Origin: Notolepis coatsorum | Taxonomy: Eukaryota > Chordata > Actinopteri > Aulopiformes > Paralepididae | Length of the DNA: 64,000 nt | Direction of reading: 5' to 3' | Assembly: GCA_963971535.1 (NCBI GenBank) | Contig: OZ020598.1 | Coordinates: forward strand, 90,564,520-90,628,519 | In this document: positions 21,500-33,595 of the stretch, in pieces | How positions within the stretch are numbered: the stretch's first letter is position 1 | How the letters are laid out: every line of letters begins with the position of its first letter | Position numbers and translations under genes: made by a program | The notes under the pieces: model-generated | What the model saw: only the letters and a program-made list of their open reading frames with translations | Database searches by the model: none | Told to the model about the DNA's origin: nothing

Positions 21500-21665
21500 A
21501 TGAAGACTTGGAATGTGTGATGTCGTCAAGTGACACCTTTTTGGAGTTGGTCCATTGACAATGAGTTGACTTTGTGGGGCTCATAGGATTTCTGTTTGAG
21601 TTATTACATCCAAATTAGTTTGATTGAAATGTACAGTAGGGTTTATAGCTCTGATTGATCTGATG
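21500..21665. repeat. Duplicated segment, empty copy
   Basis: GAGTTGGTCCATTGACAATG, ACATCCAAATTAGTTTGATT and following bases match 21880-22079 plus 22558-22590. This copy lacks both insertions carried by the other one. Confidence 0.7.
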
Positions 21666-21879
21666 TATAATGACTCATATTATTAGTATCAACAGTGAAT
21701 TAAAATATAGCACAACTGTCAAGACCTAAATATCATTCTTCATATTAGTCAGTAGCTGCTCTTTTTTTTCTTTATTTCTTCTATATTTCTTACAGGGAAA
21801 AATCCACCACAGAATATACATTGTGCCAATTATCTTAGACATAGATAACTGCCTCTCTAAAATGCATCAGCATCAATGA

Positions 21880-22079
21880 ATTAATCTGTGATGTCATCAA
21901 GTAATAATAATAATAATTTATTTATTTTGTATAGCGCTTTTCAATGACCCAAAGTCGCTGAAAGTGAAAGTGAAAGTGTCCACTTTTTGCAGTTGGTCCA
22001 TTGACAATGAATTGGTAAGCGACTTTGTGGGCTCATAAAGAGAGCGATATTAGGCTACATCCAAATTAGTTTTATTTAA
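21880..22079. repeat. Duplicated segment with a short SINE-like insert
   Basis: This copy carries an extra block at about 21903-21977 (ATAATAATTTATTTATTTTG, then TATAGCGCTTTTCAATGACC), a SINE-tail form. It is cut at its right end by a TTAA-type MITE. Confidence 0.65.
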
Positions 22080-22557
22080 AGGGGACATGTCTTGCTATTC
22101 CTTTCACTATTTGGGTACCTTTACACAATTCCTGTGAGTCTATGGAACACATCTGTAAAAAAAAAATCCAAAAAATTTATTGTTTTGTATTTCTAATCAA
22201 GTACTCTAAAGCAGCATTTTTCCACTTCAAGATTCGTTCTCTGCTGTCTCTGTCGGCACCCGCGCACGTCAACCCGTTGGAGGAAGTAATTCCACTCGCT
22301 CTGTTGTTATTTGATTATGGGCTGTGACTACAACCAGTGCCTTACTCACGTCAGCAAAACAGAATTCAAATTGCTTGAATTCAGAATTCAAATTGAAATC
22401 AGAATTGCTTAGTTCAGTGAGGGAGGATCTCGTGAACTCGAGACTAGACTGATGAGCCAAAATGAGAATTAGAGACACAGACCCCATTGATACAAACCCC
22501 CATTGCTAGAAAGCAATGATAAACACTGGACAAGGCCATTTATAAGACAGGGGACCT
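22080..22557. mobile_element. TTAA-type MITE (478 bp)
   Basis: TTAA lies on both sides (22076-22079 and 22558-22561). The ends begin AGGGGACATGTC and, inverted, AGGTCCCCTGTC. TTAA duplication with AGG termini fits Kolobok-type or piggyBac-type elements. The paralogous segment at about 21625 shows the uninterrupted site. Confidence 0.65.
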
Positions 22558-22589
22558 TTAAATGTAGGGCTTACAGCTTATAGGAGATT

Positions 22590-23292
22590 CCAGTCAAATT
22601 ACCATGGTTACTGTCACAGTGTCCTCATATCCCAGTTAAATCACCATGGTTACTGTCACAGTGTCCTCATATCCCAGTTAAATCACCATGGTTACTGTCA
22701 CAGTGTCCTCATATCCCAGTTAAATCACCATGGTTACTGTCACAGTGTCCTCATATCCCAGTTAAATCACCATGGTTACTGTCACAGTGTCCTCATATCC
22801 CAGTTAAATCACCATGGTTACTGTCACAGTGTCCTCATATCCCAGTTAAATCACCATGGTTACTGTCATAGTGTCCTCATATCCCAGTTAAATCACCATG
22901 GTTACTGTCATAGTGTCCTCATATCCCAGTTAAATCACCATGGTTACTGTCATAGTGTCCTCATATCCCAGTCAAATCACCATGGTTACTGTCACAGTGT
23001 CCTCATATCCCAGTTAAATCACCATGGTTACTGTCATAGTGTCCTCATATCCCAGTGAAATCACCATGGTTACTGTCATAGTGTCCTCATATCCCAGTGA
23101 AATCACCATGGTTACTGTCATAGTGTCCTCATATCCCAGTGAAATCACCATGGTTACTGTCATAGTGTCCTCATATCCCAGTTAAATCACCATGGTTACT
23201 GTCATAGTGTCCTCATATCCCAGTTAAATCACCATGGTTACTGTCATAGTGTCCTCATATCCCAGTTAAATCACCATGGTTACTGTCACCAT
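22590..23292. repeat. 42-bp minisatellite, left block
   Basis: Units of CACCATGGTTACTGTCACAG followed by TGTCCTCATATCCCAGTTAA and AT; about 17 copies. Two variable positions (CACAG/CATAG and GTTAAA/GTGAAA) form runs, which suggests local unit homogenisation. The array is split by LINE B. Confidence 0.93.
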
Positions 23293-23593
23293 GTTACGAG
23301 TTGCAATGGGCCTGGTCTACAAGATACACTACACGACCAAGGTACCCATGTACATGGCAAAATACTTCCCAAAGGTCAGTGAATACCACGATCACAACAC
23401 CAGAGGGAGCTCCACAAATCATGTTAAACCCAGATTCGGCTCAAATAAGGGACTAAACACGTTTCGCAATTATGCCACATCAATGTGGAACGCCCTACCC
23501 AAAGCTGTAAAGGAATGTGGATCACTACCCACTTTCAAAACCTCTCTCAAGAGACACCTACGGGAGACTGCAATTCAACACTGGCCCCTGTAA
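23293..23593 (+). pseudogene. LINE B RT C-terminal fragment
   Basis: About 98 codons from VAMGLVYKIHYTTKVPMYM to the natural end near HWPL align with the C-terminus of the protein at 30855-32042. They carry no RT catalytic motif. The apparent ATG upstream belongs to the minisatellite, not to the element. Confidence 0.85.
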
Positions 23594-24118
23594 ATATCCT
23601 AACCCAACCCCCTCCAATGTACAGTCATTTACCTAGTATGGTTTTGTCAATAGTCCAATGTACAATTTTGTTTGTTTGTACAGAGTCTCCCCCCCCCTCA
23701 ATGTACAGTTTTGCTTGTTTATACAGTGTGCCCCCCCCCCCCCAACCACCTCCAATGTAAATTACCCAGTATGGTTGTCAATATCCCAGTGTACCCAACC
23801 CCCCCCACCCAACCTCCTCCAATGTACAGTTTCTACGTCAAATGTATATACTCCCTTTTCTTGACTCCTTCTGTATCACAAACAGTACTGTATTTGCAAA
23901 TCTGGTATGTCATAAATGTATAGATGTAGCAGTACTGACTATCTGTATGTCATGTATGTCATATATGTCCTGATGAATTGAAAATGGGGGACCCTGATGT
24001 AAACAAGACGAAAGTCTTTCTCTGGTCTGCATCCCCTTAACAATTGTGTGTATTGAGCTGTACTGTATTGTACCCATTCTGCAATCTGTTAATAAAGTTT
24101 TCAATCAATCAATCAATC
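23293..24118 (+). mobile_element. LINE B, 5'-truncated copy inside the 42-bp minisatellite
   Basis: The sequence starts abruptly at about 23293 in the RT C-terminal coding region. It runs through a 3' UTR rich in CCAATGTACAG and C runs and ends with an AATC tetranucleotide tail at about 24099-24116. Minisatellite sequence resumes at 24119. The 3' UTR matches the minus-strand copy at 30406-30850. Confidence 0.85.
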
Positions 24119-24165
24119 AGTCATAGTGTCCTCATATCCCAGTGAAATCACCATAGTGCTCTGGG
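24119..24165. repeat. 42-bp minisatellite, right block
   Basis: One unit, TCATAGTGTCCTCATATCCC then AGTGAAATCACCAT, continues the array beyond LINE B. Confidence 0.85.
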
Positions 24166-24600
24166 AGTTGTTCCACTATTCACTGTCTATGGAGCAGCTC
24201 CAGGACTAGTCTCTTGATGACATCATCACTAGAGTCTTGTCTCTCAAGTGTTCAGCTTAACCTCTTAACGTTCTGACGGCCTGTCTGCAGGCTCATTTTC
24301 TGTGGTATTGTTATAAACTTTGGACCTGTACTAGATAAGACTTCAGGCTATGGACCCAGTGGGTTTTCCAGCTAATACCTCTCAGCTGGAACTCTTTTGC
24401 AGGCATCTGTTTGCAATCTAATTCAGTCGTAAAAAAAAAAATTCAGTGTGTTCAAACCACTGTAACTCTATTACATTATCACTCAGCGTGATTTTTCCTG
24501 TTGTGGAAGAAGATTCAGAATGTTTCCTTTCAAAAGTGGCCAGACTCACTGTGCTACAAATGGTTCAAGAATAGCTTTCAAATTACTTTGGGTATGCAAT
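24166..24600. other. Unclassified unique sequence
   Basis: No feature that I can support; single-copy within the window. Confidence 0.3.
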
Positions 24601-24720
24601 CGACAGGCGTTTAACCTTCTGTAGTGTGGTTGTGAAAGGGTTAACCCTTTGTCCTGTGGCAGTGAAAGGGTTAACCTTCTGTATTGTCACAGTTAAAGGG
24701 TTAATGCAAAATTTGCAGGA
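24601..24720. repeat. 30-bp dispersed tandem repeat, locus 1
   Basis: Units of TTAACCTTCTGTAGTGTGGT plus AGTGAAAGGG in plus orientation, diverged. Other loci are at 27290-27325, 29951-30145 and 53567-54000. Confidence 0.8.
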
Positions 24721-24729
24721 CTGTTAAGA

Positions 24730-25980
24730 CAGGCCTGTACAGTGCGACATATATCTCGCACGTGCTACAGCAACAGCGGTCTGTGCGATGGATGGATTTA
24801 CTTCAGTAGCACTGGTGCGATAGGGATTCGGTTCATATAGATACTCTTATTTTGAAAATCCTGTAGCGGGTCTCATTTCTGCCCACGCGCAGCTCCAGCT
24901 AGGCTCCGAAAGCTAGCAACGTTCAGGTGCATATGATAATCTTATTCTGAAAAAACTCTTGTGACAACTCGACGAGTCATATCCGCCCTATCCGTGCGCC
25001 TTCTGCAAGCAGAGCAGCGCGTTGGTCGGTTGCTGCGTTAACACAGCAGTGCGCCTACACGTCCCGAAATAAGTCCGTGGTGTTTTTTTCTTCTCGCAAC
25101 GGGTCAAATGCATCTACATGCTTTGCACCGTCGCCATTCCTTTATGCGCACATCGCCCGAAATTAACGTTTATGTACCATTACAATCACTACAACGTTAG
25201 CAAGCTAACAAGCTAATCCTGATCACAGGCAGAGCCAGCAGACACAGTGTGGAAAGGGAAATGGGGGGGCACTCTCTCCCCTTCCCTGTGTGTGTGCGTG
25301 CGTGCGTTTGGAAAGATGATGAAGTCACTAGTCAGGACAGGAGTATATTATAGTAAACTGAGGATGGACAGATAATGTTGATATTCAAATAAACAAGTTT
25401 CGAGAGGAGTGGAAGTTTGAAGACAGACTAGACTACAATATGATGCGGGGGTGGTGAGTTGAAACAGTGTGTGTGAATGAATGAATGAGAACTTTATTTA
25501 ACAGATTGCAGAATGGGTACAGTACAGTATGGCTCAATACACACAATTGTTAAGGGGATGCAGACCTGAGAAAGACGTTTGTCTTGTTTACATCAGGGTC
25601 CCCCATTGTGTGTGTGTGTGTGTGTGTGTCCCAACCGACCCCACTTCTATGTTTCAATAAATTATTTGCATTTAAAACTATTAACGCTGACTCATTCCTT
25701 CAGTCCACTCAAAATTATGCTAATATTCCTTATGTTGTTTATGATATTAATTGAAAATAGCATATGAGAGTATCATAGTAATAATAACACATGGCGATAT
25801 ACTAAATGACAGCCAAACATGGCACTGCAACTAAATAACACAAATACAATAGGCACATTTGTGACTGTTACAAATATAACAAGTTTTATACTTGTGCTAC
25901 AAGATTTTGGCCTGTGCTACAAAACTATCAACCTCTGTAGCACCAGTGCTATGTGCAAAAAAAGTTAACGTACAGCCCTG
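24730..25980. mobile_element. hAT-like element with 7-8 bp TSD
   Basis: It begins CAGGCCTGTACAGTGCGAC and ends GTTAACGTACAGCCCTG (inverse CAGGGCTGTACGTTAAC). GTTAAGA flanks both sides (24723-24729 and 25981-25987). The first 500 bp are CpG-rich and contain GTTAGCAAGCTAAC. No transposase ORF is present. A LINE B tail lies inside at 25478-25612, followed by a GT run. Confidence 0.7.
25478..25612 (-). mobile_element. LINE B tail fragment
   Basis: A GAAT run, then GAACTTTATTTAACAGATTG and GGGGATGCAGACC, through GGGTCCCCCATTG. It is the antisense last 130 bp of LINE B, with TGTG on either side. Confidence 0.8.
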
Positions 25981-26079
25981 GTTAAGAGGTTTTAAGGAGA
26001 GACTTGTTCATATTTGCCAATCAAAATGGAACTGTACAATATTATAGAAATGACATGTGAATTCTGTTTGAAGTCATTG

Positions 26080-26955
26080 CAGTGGTGGTAGGGTGGTGAG
26101 AGGAAGGGACCTAGACTCAGGGCTGGTAGGGTGGTGAGAGGAAGGGACCTCGACTCAGGGCTGGTAGGCTGGTGAGAGGAAGGGACCTAGACTCAGGGCT
26201 GGTAGGGTGGTGAGAGGAAGGGACCTAGACTCAGGGCTGGTAGGGTGGTGAGAGGAAGGGACCTAGACTCAGGGCTGGTAGGGTGGTGAGAGGAAGGGAC
26301 CTAGACTCAGGGCTGGTAGGCTGGCGAGAGGAAGGGACCTAGACTCAGGGCTGGTAGGGTGGTGAGAGGAAGAGACCTAGACTCAGGGCTGGTAGGCTGG
26401 CGAGAGGAAGGGACCTAGTCTCAGGGCTGGTAGGCTGGCGAGAGGAAGGGACCTAGACTCAGGGCTGGTAGGCTGGCGAGAGGAAGGGACCTAGACTCAG
26501 GGCTGGTAGGGTGGCGAGAGGAAGGGACCTAGACTCAGGGCTGGTAGGCTGGTGAGAGGAAGGGACCTAGACTCAGGGCTGGTAGGCTGGTGAGAGGAAG
26601 GGACCTAGACTCAGGGCTGGTAGGCTGGTGAGAGGAAGAGACCTAGACTCAGGGCTGGTAGGCTGGCGAGAGGAAGGGACCTCGACTCAGGGCTGGCGAG
26701 AGGAAGGGACCTAGACTCAGGGCTGGTAGGCTGGCGAGAGGAAGGGACCTAGACTCAGGGCTGGTAGGCTGGCGAGAGGAAGGGACCTAGACTCAGGGCT
26801 GGTAGGCTGGCGAGAGGAAGGGACCTAGACTCAGGGCTGGTAGGATGGCGAGAGGAAGGGACCTAGACTCAGGGCTGGTAGGATGGCGAGAGGAAGGGAC
26901 CTAGACTCAGGGCTGGTAGGCTGGTGAGAGGAAGGGACCTAGACTCAGGGCTGGT
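26080..26955. repeat. 38-bp minisatellite, about 23 units
   Basis: Unit GGGCTGGTAGGCTGGCGAGA then GGAAGGGACCTAGACTCA. Variants GGGTGG/GGCTGG and GTGAG/GCGAG are clustered along the array. One unit at about 26690 is short. Confidence 0.95.
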
Positions 26956-27290
26956 CGGCTACGGCAAAAATCCCAATCATGATAGTTGTGATTGATATTG
27001 AAATCACGATTATTAAACATGATTACTCATTGATTTGAGAACATCACATGACGACGACTGAACCTTTTCTTCTGAACCAAAGGCTGCCTTTCTGTCATCT
27101 TCTACAAGTTACCAAAGAAGTTTCAAAATAACAGGAGAAACGTGCCGTGGCTCCTGCTCCCTCTCAACACTACTGTTTGGGCTTGAGGGGGGGGGGGGGG
27201 GGGGGGCGGAGCGCACCGCTGTGAAGGAAGGGTGCGCTGCATTTACAACACAAGACAAAATGAGAGCAACACGGCCACACTGGTAGTGAA
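26956..27290. mobile_element. hAT-like element fragment (relative of 20140-20535)
   Basis: It shares GAGAACATCACATGACGACG, GCTGCCTTTCTGTCATCTTC and GGTGCGCTGCATTTACAACA with the earlier copy. A G run lies at 27188-27206. The ends are not definable. Confidence 0.5.
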
Positions 27291-27325
27291 AGGTTAACCT
27301 TCTGTAGTGTGGTAGTGAAAGGGTT
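27290..27325. repeat. 30-bp dispersed repeat, locus 2
   Basis: One and a half units (GTTAACCTTCTGTAGTGTGG) directly follow the hAT-like fragment. Confidence 0.7.
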
Positions 27326-27664
27326 AATAAATAGTGCTGCTCTCAATATTGGAAATTCTTTGTTGGCTAATATTCATAGGATTTTCTCAACTATTTCATT
27401 AGTTGATTTAAAGGTGCTATGGATACAACTTTTACTTAGAGTAATACCTTTTTATTTTTTAAATAATACATCCACAGAGCTTTTAGAAATGTGTGGGATA
27501 CAAGTATTGCTTTCCTCCCCCAAAAAACGATTGATTAATGAAATGATCATCCAAACAAATGTGGCAGGTCCAAAATGAATGTAGTTGTTTATATGTTGTA
27601 GGAATGTATCCCCTTCCTACTTCCAATCTCCCCACGTGGAATGCACCTGATTGGATAAATGACA
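27326..27664. other. AT-rich unclassified sequence
   Basis: An 89-codon plus-strand frame (27309-27578) has no recognisable domain and biased hydrophobic AT codons. I do not call it a gene. Confidence 0.3.
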
Positions 27665-27757
27665 TGCTGGTGCTCTAGTGCGACATCTAGTGGCTCGATG
27701 TTATGTATAGCACCATCTAGTGGCTGGATATTATGTATAGCACCATCTAGTGGCTGG
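27665..27757. repeat. About 35-bp triplicated unit
   Basis: ATCTAGTGGCTGGATATTAT and TATAGCACC recur three times with small changes, ending at the hAT insertion site. Confidence 0.8.
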
Positions 27758-28089
27758 ATATATGTAGGGATGGGTATCGTTAGGATTTTATCGATACTAC
27801 TACTCTTATCGATACTGCTTAACGGTTCGGTACTTTATCGATACTCTTATCGGTTCTTTTTGATTTTTTTTTTGCAAGAAAAAAAGACAATTAATTAAGA
27901 ACAGAATCGACATTGCTTTATTATTTATACAACTTAATACTTTATAAATAAGTATTATAAATAAATATAATCTCTTCAGCAACAGCAGCAGCAATGTTCT
28001 TTTATATAACTTTATAAATAAATATAATAAATGAATATAATTTCTTCAGCAACAGCAGCAACAATGTTTTAAATGTGTCTGACTCTGAA

Positions 28090-28269
28090 TTATAGACTTT
28101 TTATAATAAACAACAGCCCTGTGACACTCGTTCACCCTATCCTCTGTCATCCTTCCTCTAGCTGCTAGGGTGAAAGGACTTTGGGTGGTGGAGGTAGAGG
28201 GAGGATGTGTGGTGGCCCTGGGCTCACTGGCCTGGGACACATTGGTGGCTGACGCCTCAGCTTGACGAT
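28090..28269 (-). pseudogene. hAT transposase exon 2, truncated
   Basis: It follows a minus-strand acceptor (TTTTTATAG/ATCG at 28270/28269). The reading includes SQASEPRATTHPP, then MTEDRVNECHRAV, matching the second copy at 43917-44130. It is cut after HRAV and then runs into non-homologous AT-rich DNA: an internal deletion of the catalytic region. Confidence 0.65.
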
Positions 28270-28378
28270 CTATAAAAAGTTTTTAGATTGTAGTATTTGT
28301 AGCTAAACAATTATTTTGTTTATTAGCCTATTTGTAATAATTCGTTATTAGCCTAGGAAACTCCGTATCTTGGCTTAC

Positions 28379-28607
28379 CGGCTGCAGTGGACGTGGATGC
28401 AGATGGACCACTGCGCGCAAGGCAGTCGAATACGGCGCATTTCTGCACGCTAATATCATGTTTTGCCAACAAATGTTTTGATAGGTTGCTCGTATTGCCA
28501 CCCTTACTGGCAAATGTTTTGTTGCACTTGTGGCAATGTGCGTTGTCGGCATTGACCCTTGTAAAGTATATCCATACTTTAGAACGCTTCGCTCTATCCG
28601 CCATCAC
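28379..28607 (-). pseudogene. hAT transposase exon 1, BED zinc finger
   Basis: About 76 codons encode a BED-type finger. After an N-terminal VWIYFTRVNADNAHCHKCNK there is the second half, NLSKHLLAKHD, giving the C-x2-C...H-x4-H pattern that binds DNA. The frame ends at a good splice donor (minus-strand CAGCCG/GTAAGC at 28379/28378), so the ORF beyond it is intronic. It is typical of ZBED1-like hAT transposases. The core catalytic exon is missing, so this can only be a remnant or a binding-only peptide. Confidence 0.78.
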
Positions 28608-28822
28608 GACTCAGTGCATGCAGACTCAGAGCCGTCTGTGTCTGTGTGCAGCGCGCTTCAGCACGGAGACAGCACTTTCATTAAGGAGTACCCGTATGTA
28701 GAAGAAGTACCCGTATGTACAGTGTAGCACTAGCGAGCGACTCGCAAGGAGTGTGTGTAATAATGACTCGCTGCGGCTCGCTTCTCGTGCAGAGACAGAG
28801 AGAGGATCGTTCGCAACTTTTA

Positions 28823-28874
<52 letters not shown>

Positions 28875-28947
28875 GCAGTACCGAGGACGTCGGAGCTTAT
28901 AAATACTCCGGTATTTTCTAATATAGTACCGGTTCCCTAGATATATG

Positions 28948-29945
<998 letters not shown>

Positions 29946-29950
29946 ACATT

Positions 29951-30145
29951 AACCCTTTCACTACCACACTACCAAATGGTTAACCCTTTCACTGCGACAA
30001 TACAGAAGGTTAACCGTCTGTAGTGTGGTAGTGAAAGGGTTAACCTTCTGTAGTGTGGTAGTGAAAGGATTAACCTTCTGTATTGTCGTCTGTAGTGTGG
30101 TAGTGAAAGGTTAACCTTCTGTAGTGTGGTAGTGAAAGGGTTAAA
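29951..30145. repeat. 30-bp dispersed repeat, locus 3, partly palindromic
   Basis: Units first run as TTAACCCTTTCACTACCACA, then invert near GGTTAACCGTC (about 30009) to TTAACCTTCTGTAGTGTGGT. It can form a hairpin. Confidence 0.85.
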
Positions 30146-30219
30146 TTCTGTTTATTTAACATAACATAGAAAAAGTGCTCAACAACAACCACAAGTTATA
30201 TCCACCTTTGGTCGTTATA

Positions 30220-30405
30220 AGGTAATCTCAAAAGCTCTGAATAGCCTACTATGATGATGCCTTGTCTCCACTAGCCAGGGTTTAGTCGTGCTGAGCCCTG
30301 TCAGGCACATGGTGACATGGTGAGCATCTCCATTGTCTTTGTCTGGACCACCTTTCACAACCTGGCCAGACCTGGCCAAAGCCAGCTGGGACTGTTGTAT
30401 CATCA
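30220..30405. mobile_element. MITE-like element, left part
   Basis: ATGCCTTGTCTCCACTAGCC at about 30258-30277 is the inverse counterpart of GCTAATGGAGACAAGGCAT at 40225-40243. The interior is rich in CCTGGCCAGACC words. LINE B and the BEL element appear to sit inside it. Confidence 0.45.
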
Positions 30406-32056
30406 TTGATTGATTGATTGATTGAAAAGTTTATTAACAGATTGCAGAATGGGTACAGTACAGTACATCTCAATACATACAATTGTTAAGGGGATGCAGA
30501 CCAGAGAAAGACTTTCGTCTTGTTTCCACCAGGGTCCCCCATTTTCAATTCATCATAACATATATGACATACATGACATACAGATAGACAGTACTGCTAC
30601 ATCTATACATTTATGACATATCAGATTTGCAAATACAGTACTGTTTGTGATACAAAAGTGTCCAGAAAAGGAGTGTATATACATTTGGCGTAGAAACTGT
30701 ACATTGGAGGAGGTTGGTGGGGTGGGGTTGGGTGAGGGCTGTACATTGGAGGTGGGGGGGGGGGGGGGGGGTTGGGTAGGGGACATACACACATTTTACA
30801 CTGTACATTGGAATGTTGACAAAGCCTTACTTGGTCATTTACTGTACAACTAGGTTAGGACATTTGTAGGGGCCAGTTTCGAATTGCAGTCTCACGTAGG
30901 TGTTTTTTGAGAGTGTTTTTGAAGGTGGGTAGTGATTCACATTCCTTTACAGCTTTAGGCAGGGCGTTCCACATTGATGTGGCATAATTGCGAAACGTGT
31001 TTAGTCCCTTGTTTGAGCCGAATCTGGGTTTTACATGATTTGTGGAGCTCCCTCTGGTGTTGTGATCGTGGTATTCACTGACCTTTGGGAAGTATTTTGA
31101 CATGTACATGGGTACCTTGGTCGCGTAGTGTATCTTGTAGACCAGGCCCATTGCAAGTTGCTGTACTCTGTCGTCTACTCTAAGCCATCCTAGGTTGTCA
31201 AAGTGGGCAGGGGTGAGGTGGGTTCTAGGAGTCAGGTCAAGTAGTAGTCTGACTAGCTTGTTTTGAGATGTTTGTAATTTGTTTTTTAGTGCCTTTGAGG
31301 TGCTTTGGTACCATGAGGTGCAAGCATAGTCGTAGTACCCTTGAATGAGTGCTCCTGCTAGAGTCTTCAGGGTATTCTTGTTTACCAGAGAGGAGATCCG
31401 GTACAAGAATCGCGTTCGTTGGTTGACTTTTTTTATTACATTGGATGCCATTTTGTCACAGGAAAGATTAGCCTCTAGGATGGAACCCAGGTAGGTAATT
31501 TCATCTTTCCTTGTGATAATATTGTCACCCACTGTAACCGAGAAGCCGTCGGTCTTGCTGAGTTTGTTATTTGAACCGAAGAGAATGGACTCTGTTTTGC
31601 CCATGTGTAATGATAGTTTGTTGTCGGCGAGCCATATGCAGATTTTGCCTAGTTCCGAGCTGAGGGCTTTTTCAACCTGTAACTTGTTCTTGTCAGAGAC
31701 CAGCAGGGCTGAGTCGTCCGCAAACAGGAACAAGTTGCAGTCACAAGCTGACGACATGTCATTTGCATAAATTAGGAATAGTAGCGGTCCTAGTATGCTT
31801 CCTTGTGGAACACCACAGCTCACTGTGAGGGGGGGGGATAGGGTACCGTTTACTTCCACCATCTGTTCCCTCCCCTCCAGGTAGGATTGTATCCAGCTCA
31901 CTGATAAACTATCAAAACCAATTGCTTTTAGCTTGTCAATCAGAATGGTGTGATTGACAGTGTCGAAGGCCTTTTGTAGGTCCAGCATGACCATGCCGCA
32001 GTATTTGCCCGCGTCCACCTCTTGTTTGATGTGGTCGTTCAAGTAGAGAAGGCATG
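30406..32056 (-). mobile_element. LINE B, truncated at a BEL LTR
   Basis: The 3' tail is an ATTG run on the plus strand (30406-30423). The 3' UTR holds a G run (30753-30770). Coding sequence runs from 30855 up to 32056, where the BEL LTR begins. The endonuclease half is absent. Confidence 0.85.
30855..32042 (-). pseudogene. LINE B reverse transcriptase, N-terminally truncated
   Basis: 395 codons shown, with the frame open to the LTR edge. The RT domain has the first catalytic Asp in MLDLQKAFDTVNH (D21), GVPQGSILGPLLF near 77-89 and FADD at 107-110. A conserved C-terminus includes SSTNHVKPRFGSNKG. No stop interrupts it. The protein would normally be preceded by RT palm and APE endonuclease regions, lost here. 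It belongs to the Jockey/CR1/L2 group but is clearly different from LINE A. Short tails of this lineage are scattered at 10650, 25478, 42656 and 42762. Confidence 0.85.
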
Positions 32057-33487
32057 TGTAACTGAGGGGTACAATTCCCTGACTGTATTACTAGATATGA
32101 TACTTACTACCACTACCTTTGTACTTAATATTCGGCCACCCAGTACACGGCATAAATATATTATGATGAACACTGTCACGTAGATGAAACGGATCCAACA
32201 CAAATGTACGAATTAGAAATAGGTCTTTATTTCTACACAGCGATGGTGTGTAGAGCAAGCACTTAATCAAATCAATCACATTTATGAATGGAATTAGTAT
32301 GCACTTTTATGGCAAGAGTACTCGTCGGTATATCAATAGAGAATGTCCAATCTCTGAAGGCGCAGGTGGTACATATACGACCTGGAATAGTTTAAGGAAT
32401 AACAGCAATGATACTTTAATGATTATATACTGGATACGCTAGGGGGGGTTAATCCGGTCGCTTGTAAGCCGACAGGAGTAGGAGGGGGGGGGGGGGTAGA
32501 ATCCGGCTGCCTCATCCGGCCAAGGGTATCCCAGGTGAACCCACTGTAGTGCCGTTCAATGCGCCGGCGATCCTTGGACCACAGATGAAAGCAGGTGGAC
32601 TCTTTGTGGGCCGGCGTCCGGTCCACGGGGGAGAGACGTGAAGCGACCTCGTCTTGCAGAGCGTCTCCTCACCTTGCGTCCTCTCCAGGGGGGGGGGTTC
32701 CAACACACGGCAGTGTCGGGGGTCTTTATCCATGGAATAATCAACGTATACAAAGCATAATCCGTGCCGGGGAAGGCGGGCTGTCGTCGGTAGAATAATC
32801 CGGTATACAGGTCCACTCGCTCGTCGGCTCTGGGGCTCCTCGGGTGCAGCTTCACGTGGGGTCAACCACCCTGGATAAGCAGCCAGTTCTCTGCCCGAAA
32901 CGATGGGGTACTGACTACGGTAGTATTCTCACCGCACGAAGCACTATATATTAACAGACTATTATTAGCTTAATAGACTACGTCCAACTCGACGATATAG
33001 TGCCAAATATGACTATTCAAATATTAATATACACGATGTCTCAATACCGATGGTAGGCGAACTTGGCCTTACTCCCACACGTGGCGTCGCGGGGAGGCTT
33101 TACGTCTGTGACTCTATTGGAGGGTAAGAAACTGGACTGAAAAGAAAGTCCTACTTTAGTAGCGCAGTATATATACGCACTATGAACAAATAGTCCCATT
33201 AGTGGTGCGGTAGTCAGATTCCTACGCGGAACTAGGACTTGTTCGTACATGTGGAGCGGTACGTTTGAACTGGGTCTGAGGGGTATGGCAGCCTGGCACC
33301 AAGGTCTCGACCAATAGTAGAATGGAGACTATTATGGGATGTTCAGTAGGCTAGAATGGATATTCAATGCATATTGTACAAGGAATATACAAGGGATATC
33401 AGGGAATATTAGAGAATATACAAATACAATTAAATATATATATATAAATAAATATATATATTCGGTTTAATCTGGCCCTTCACAACA
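32057..33487 (-). repeat. BEL 3' LTR
   Basis: TGTAACTGAGGGG...CTTCACAACA on the plus strand. ORFs inside it (for example 32512-32865) are duplicated exactly in the other LTR and are not genes. Confidence 0.93.
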
Positions 33488-33595
33488 GCCACCCCCTGAT
33501 TGGTCCCAGACCTAATCAGTTAAACAGAGACAGATTAATCGCGTTGTCTATTTACACATAAGGGTTTGCTGTAGGGGTCAGTCAACTTCACAAAG

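Larger units (their letters stand above)
27765..28939 (-). mobile_element. BED-finger hAT element, deletion derivative (copy 1)
   Basis: It starts TAGGGATGGGTATCGTTAGG and ends GGTTCCCTA, with the exact 8-bp TSD GATATATG at 27757-27764 and 28940-28947. Both ends carry ATCGATA-rich subterminal sequence or its equivalent. It contains two transposase exons on the minus strand (28379-28607, and from 28269 downward). An (ATA)n run lies at about 28823-28874. Confidence 0.9.

Noticed and set aside
27309-27578. 89-aa plus-strand ORF as a small gene
   Set aside because: Composition follows AT richness, it starts inside the 30-bp repeat, and no domain or neighbouring exon is seen.
28379-28607. Host ZBED gene exon
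   Set aside because: It lies within exact hAT ends and an 8-bp TSD, and has a damaged sister copy at 43632. It is transposon-derived with no catalytic exon.
32512-32865. 117-aa minus-strand ORF in the LTR
   Set aside because: It is duplicated exactly at 39098-39451 because both are LTRs, with no domain. It is probably chance openness in GC-rich LTR DNA.
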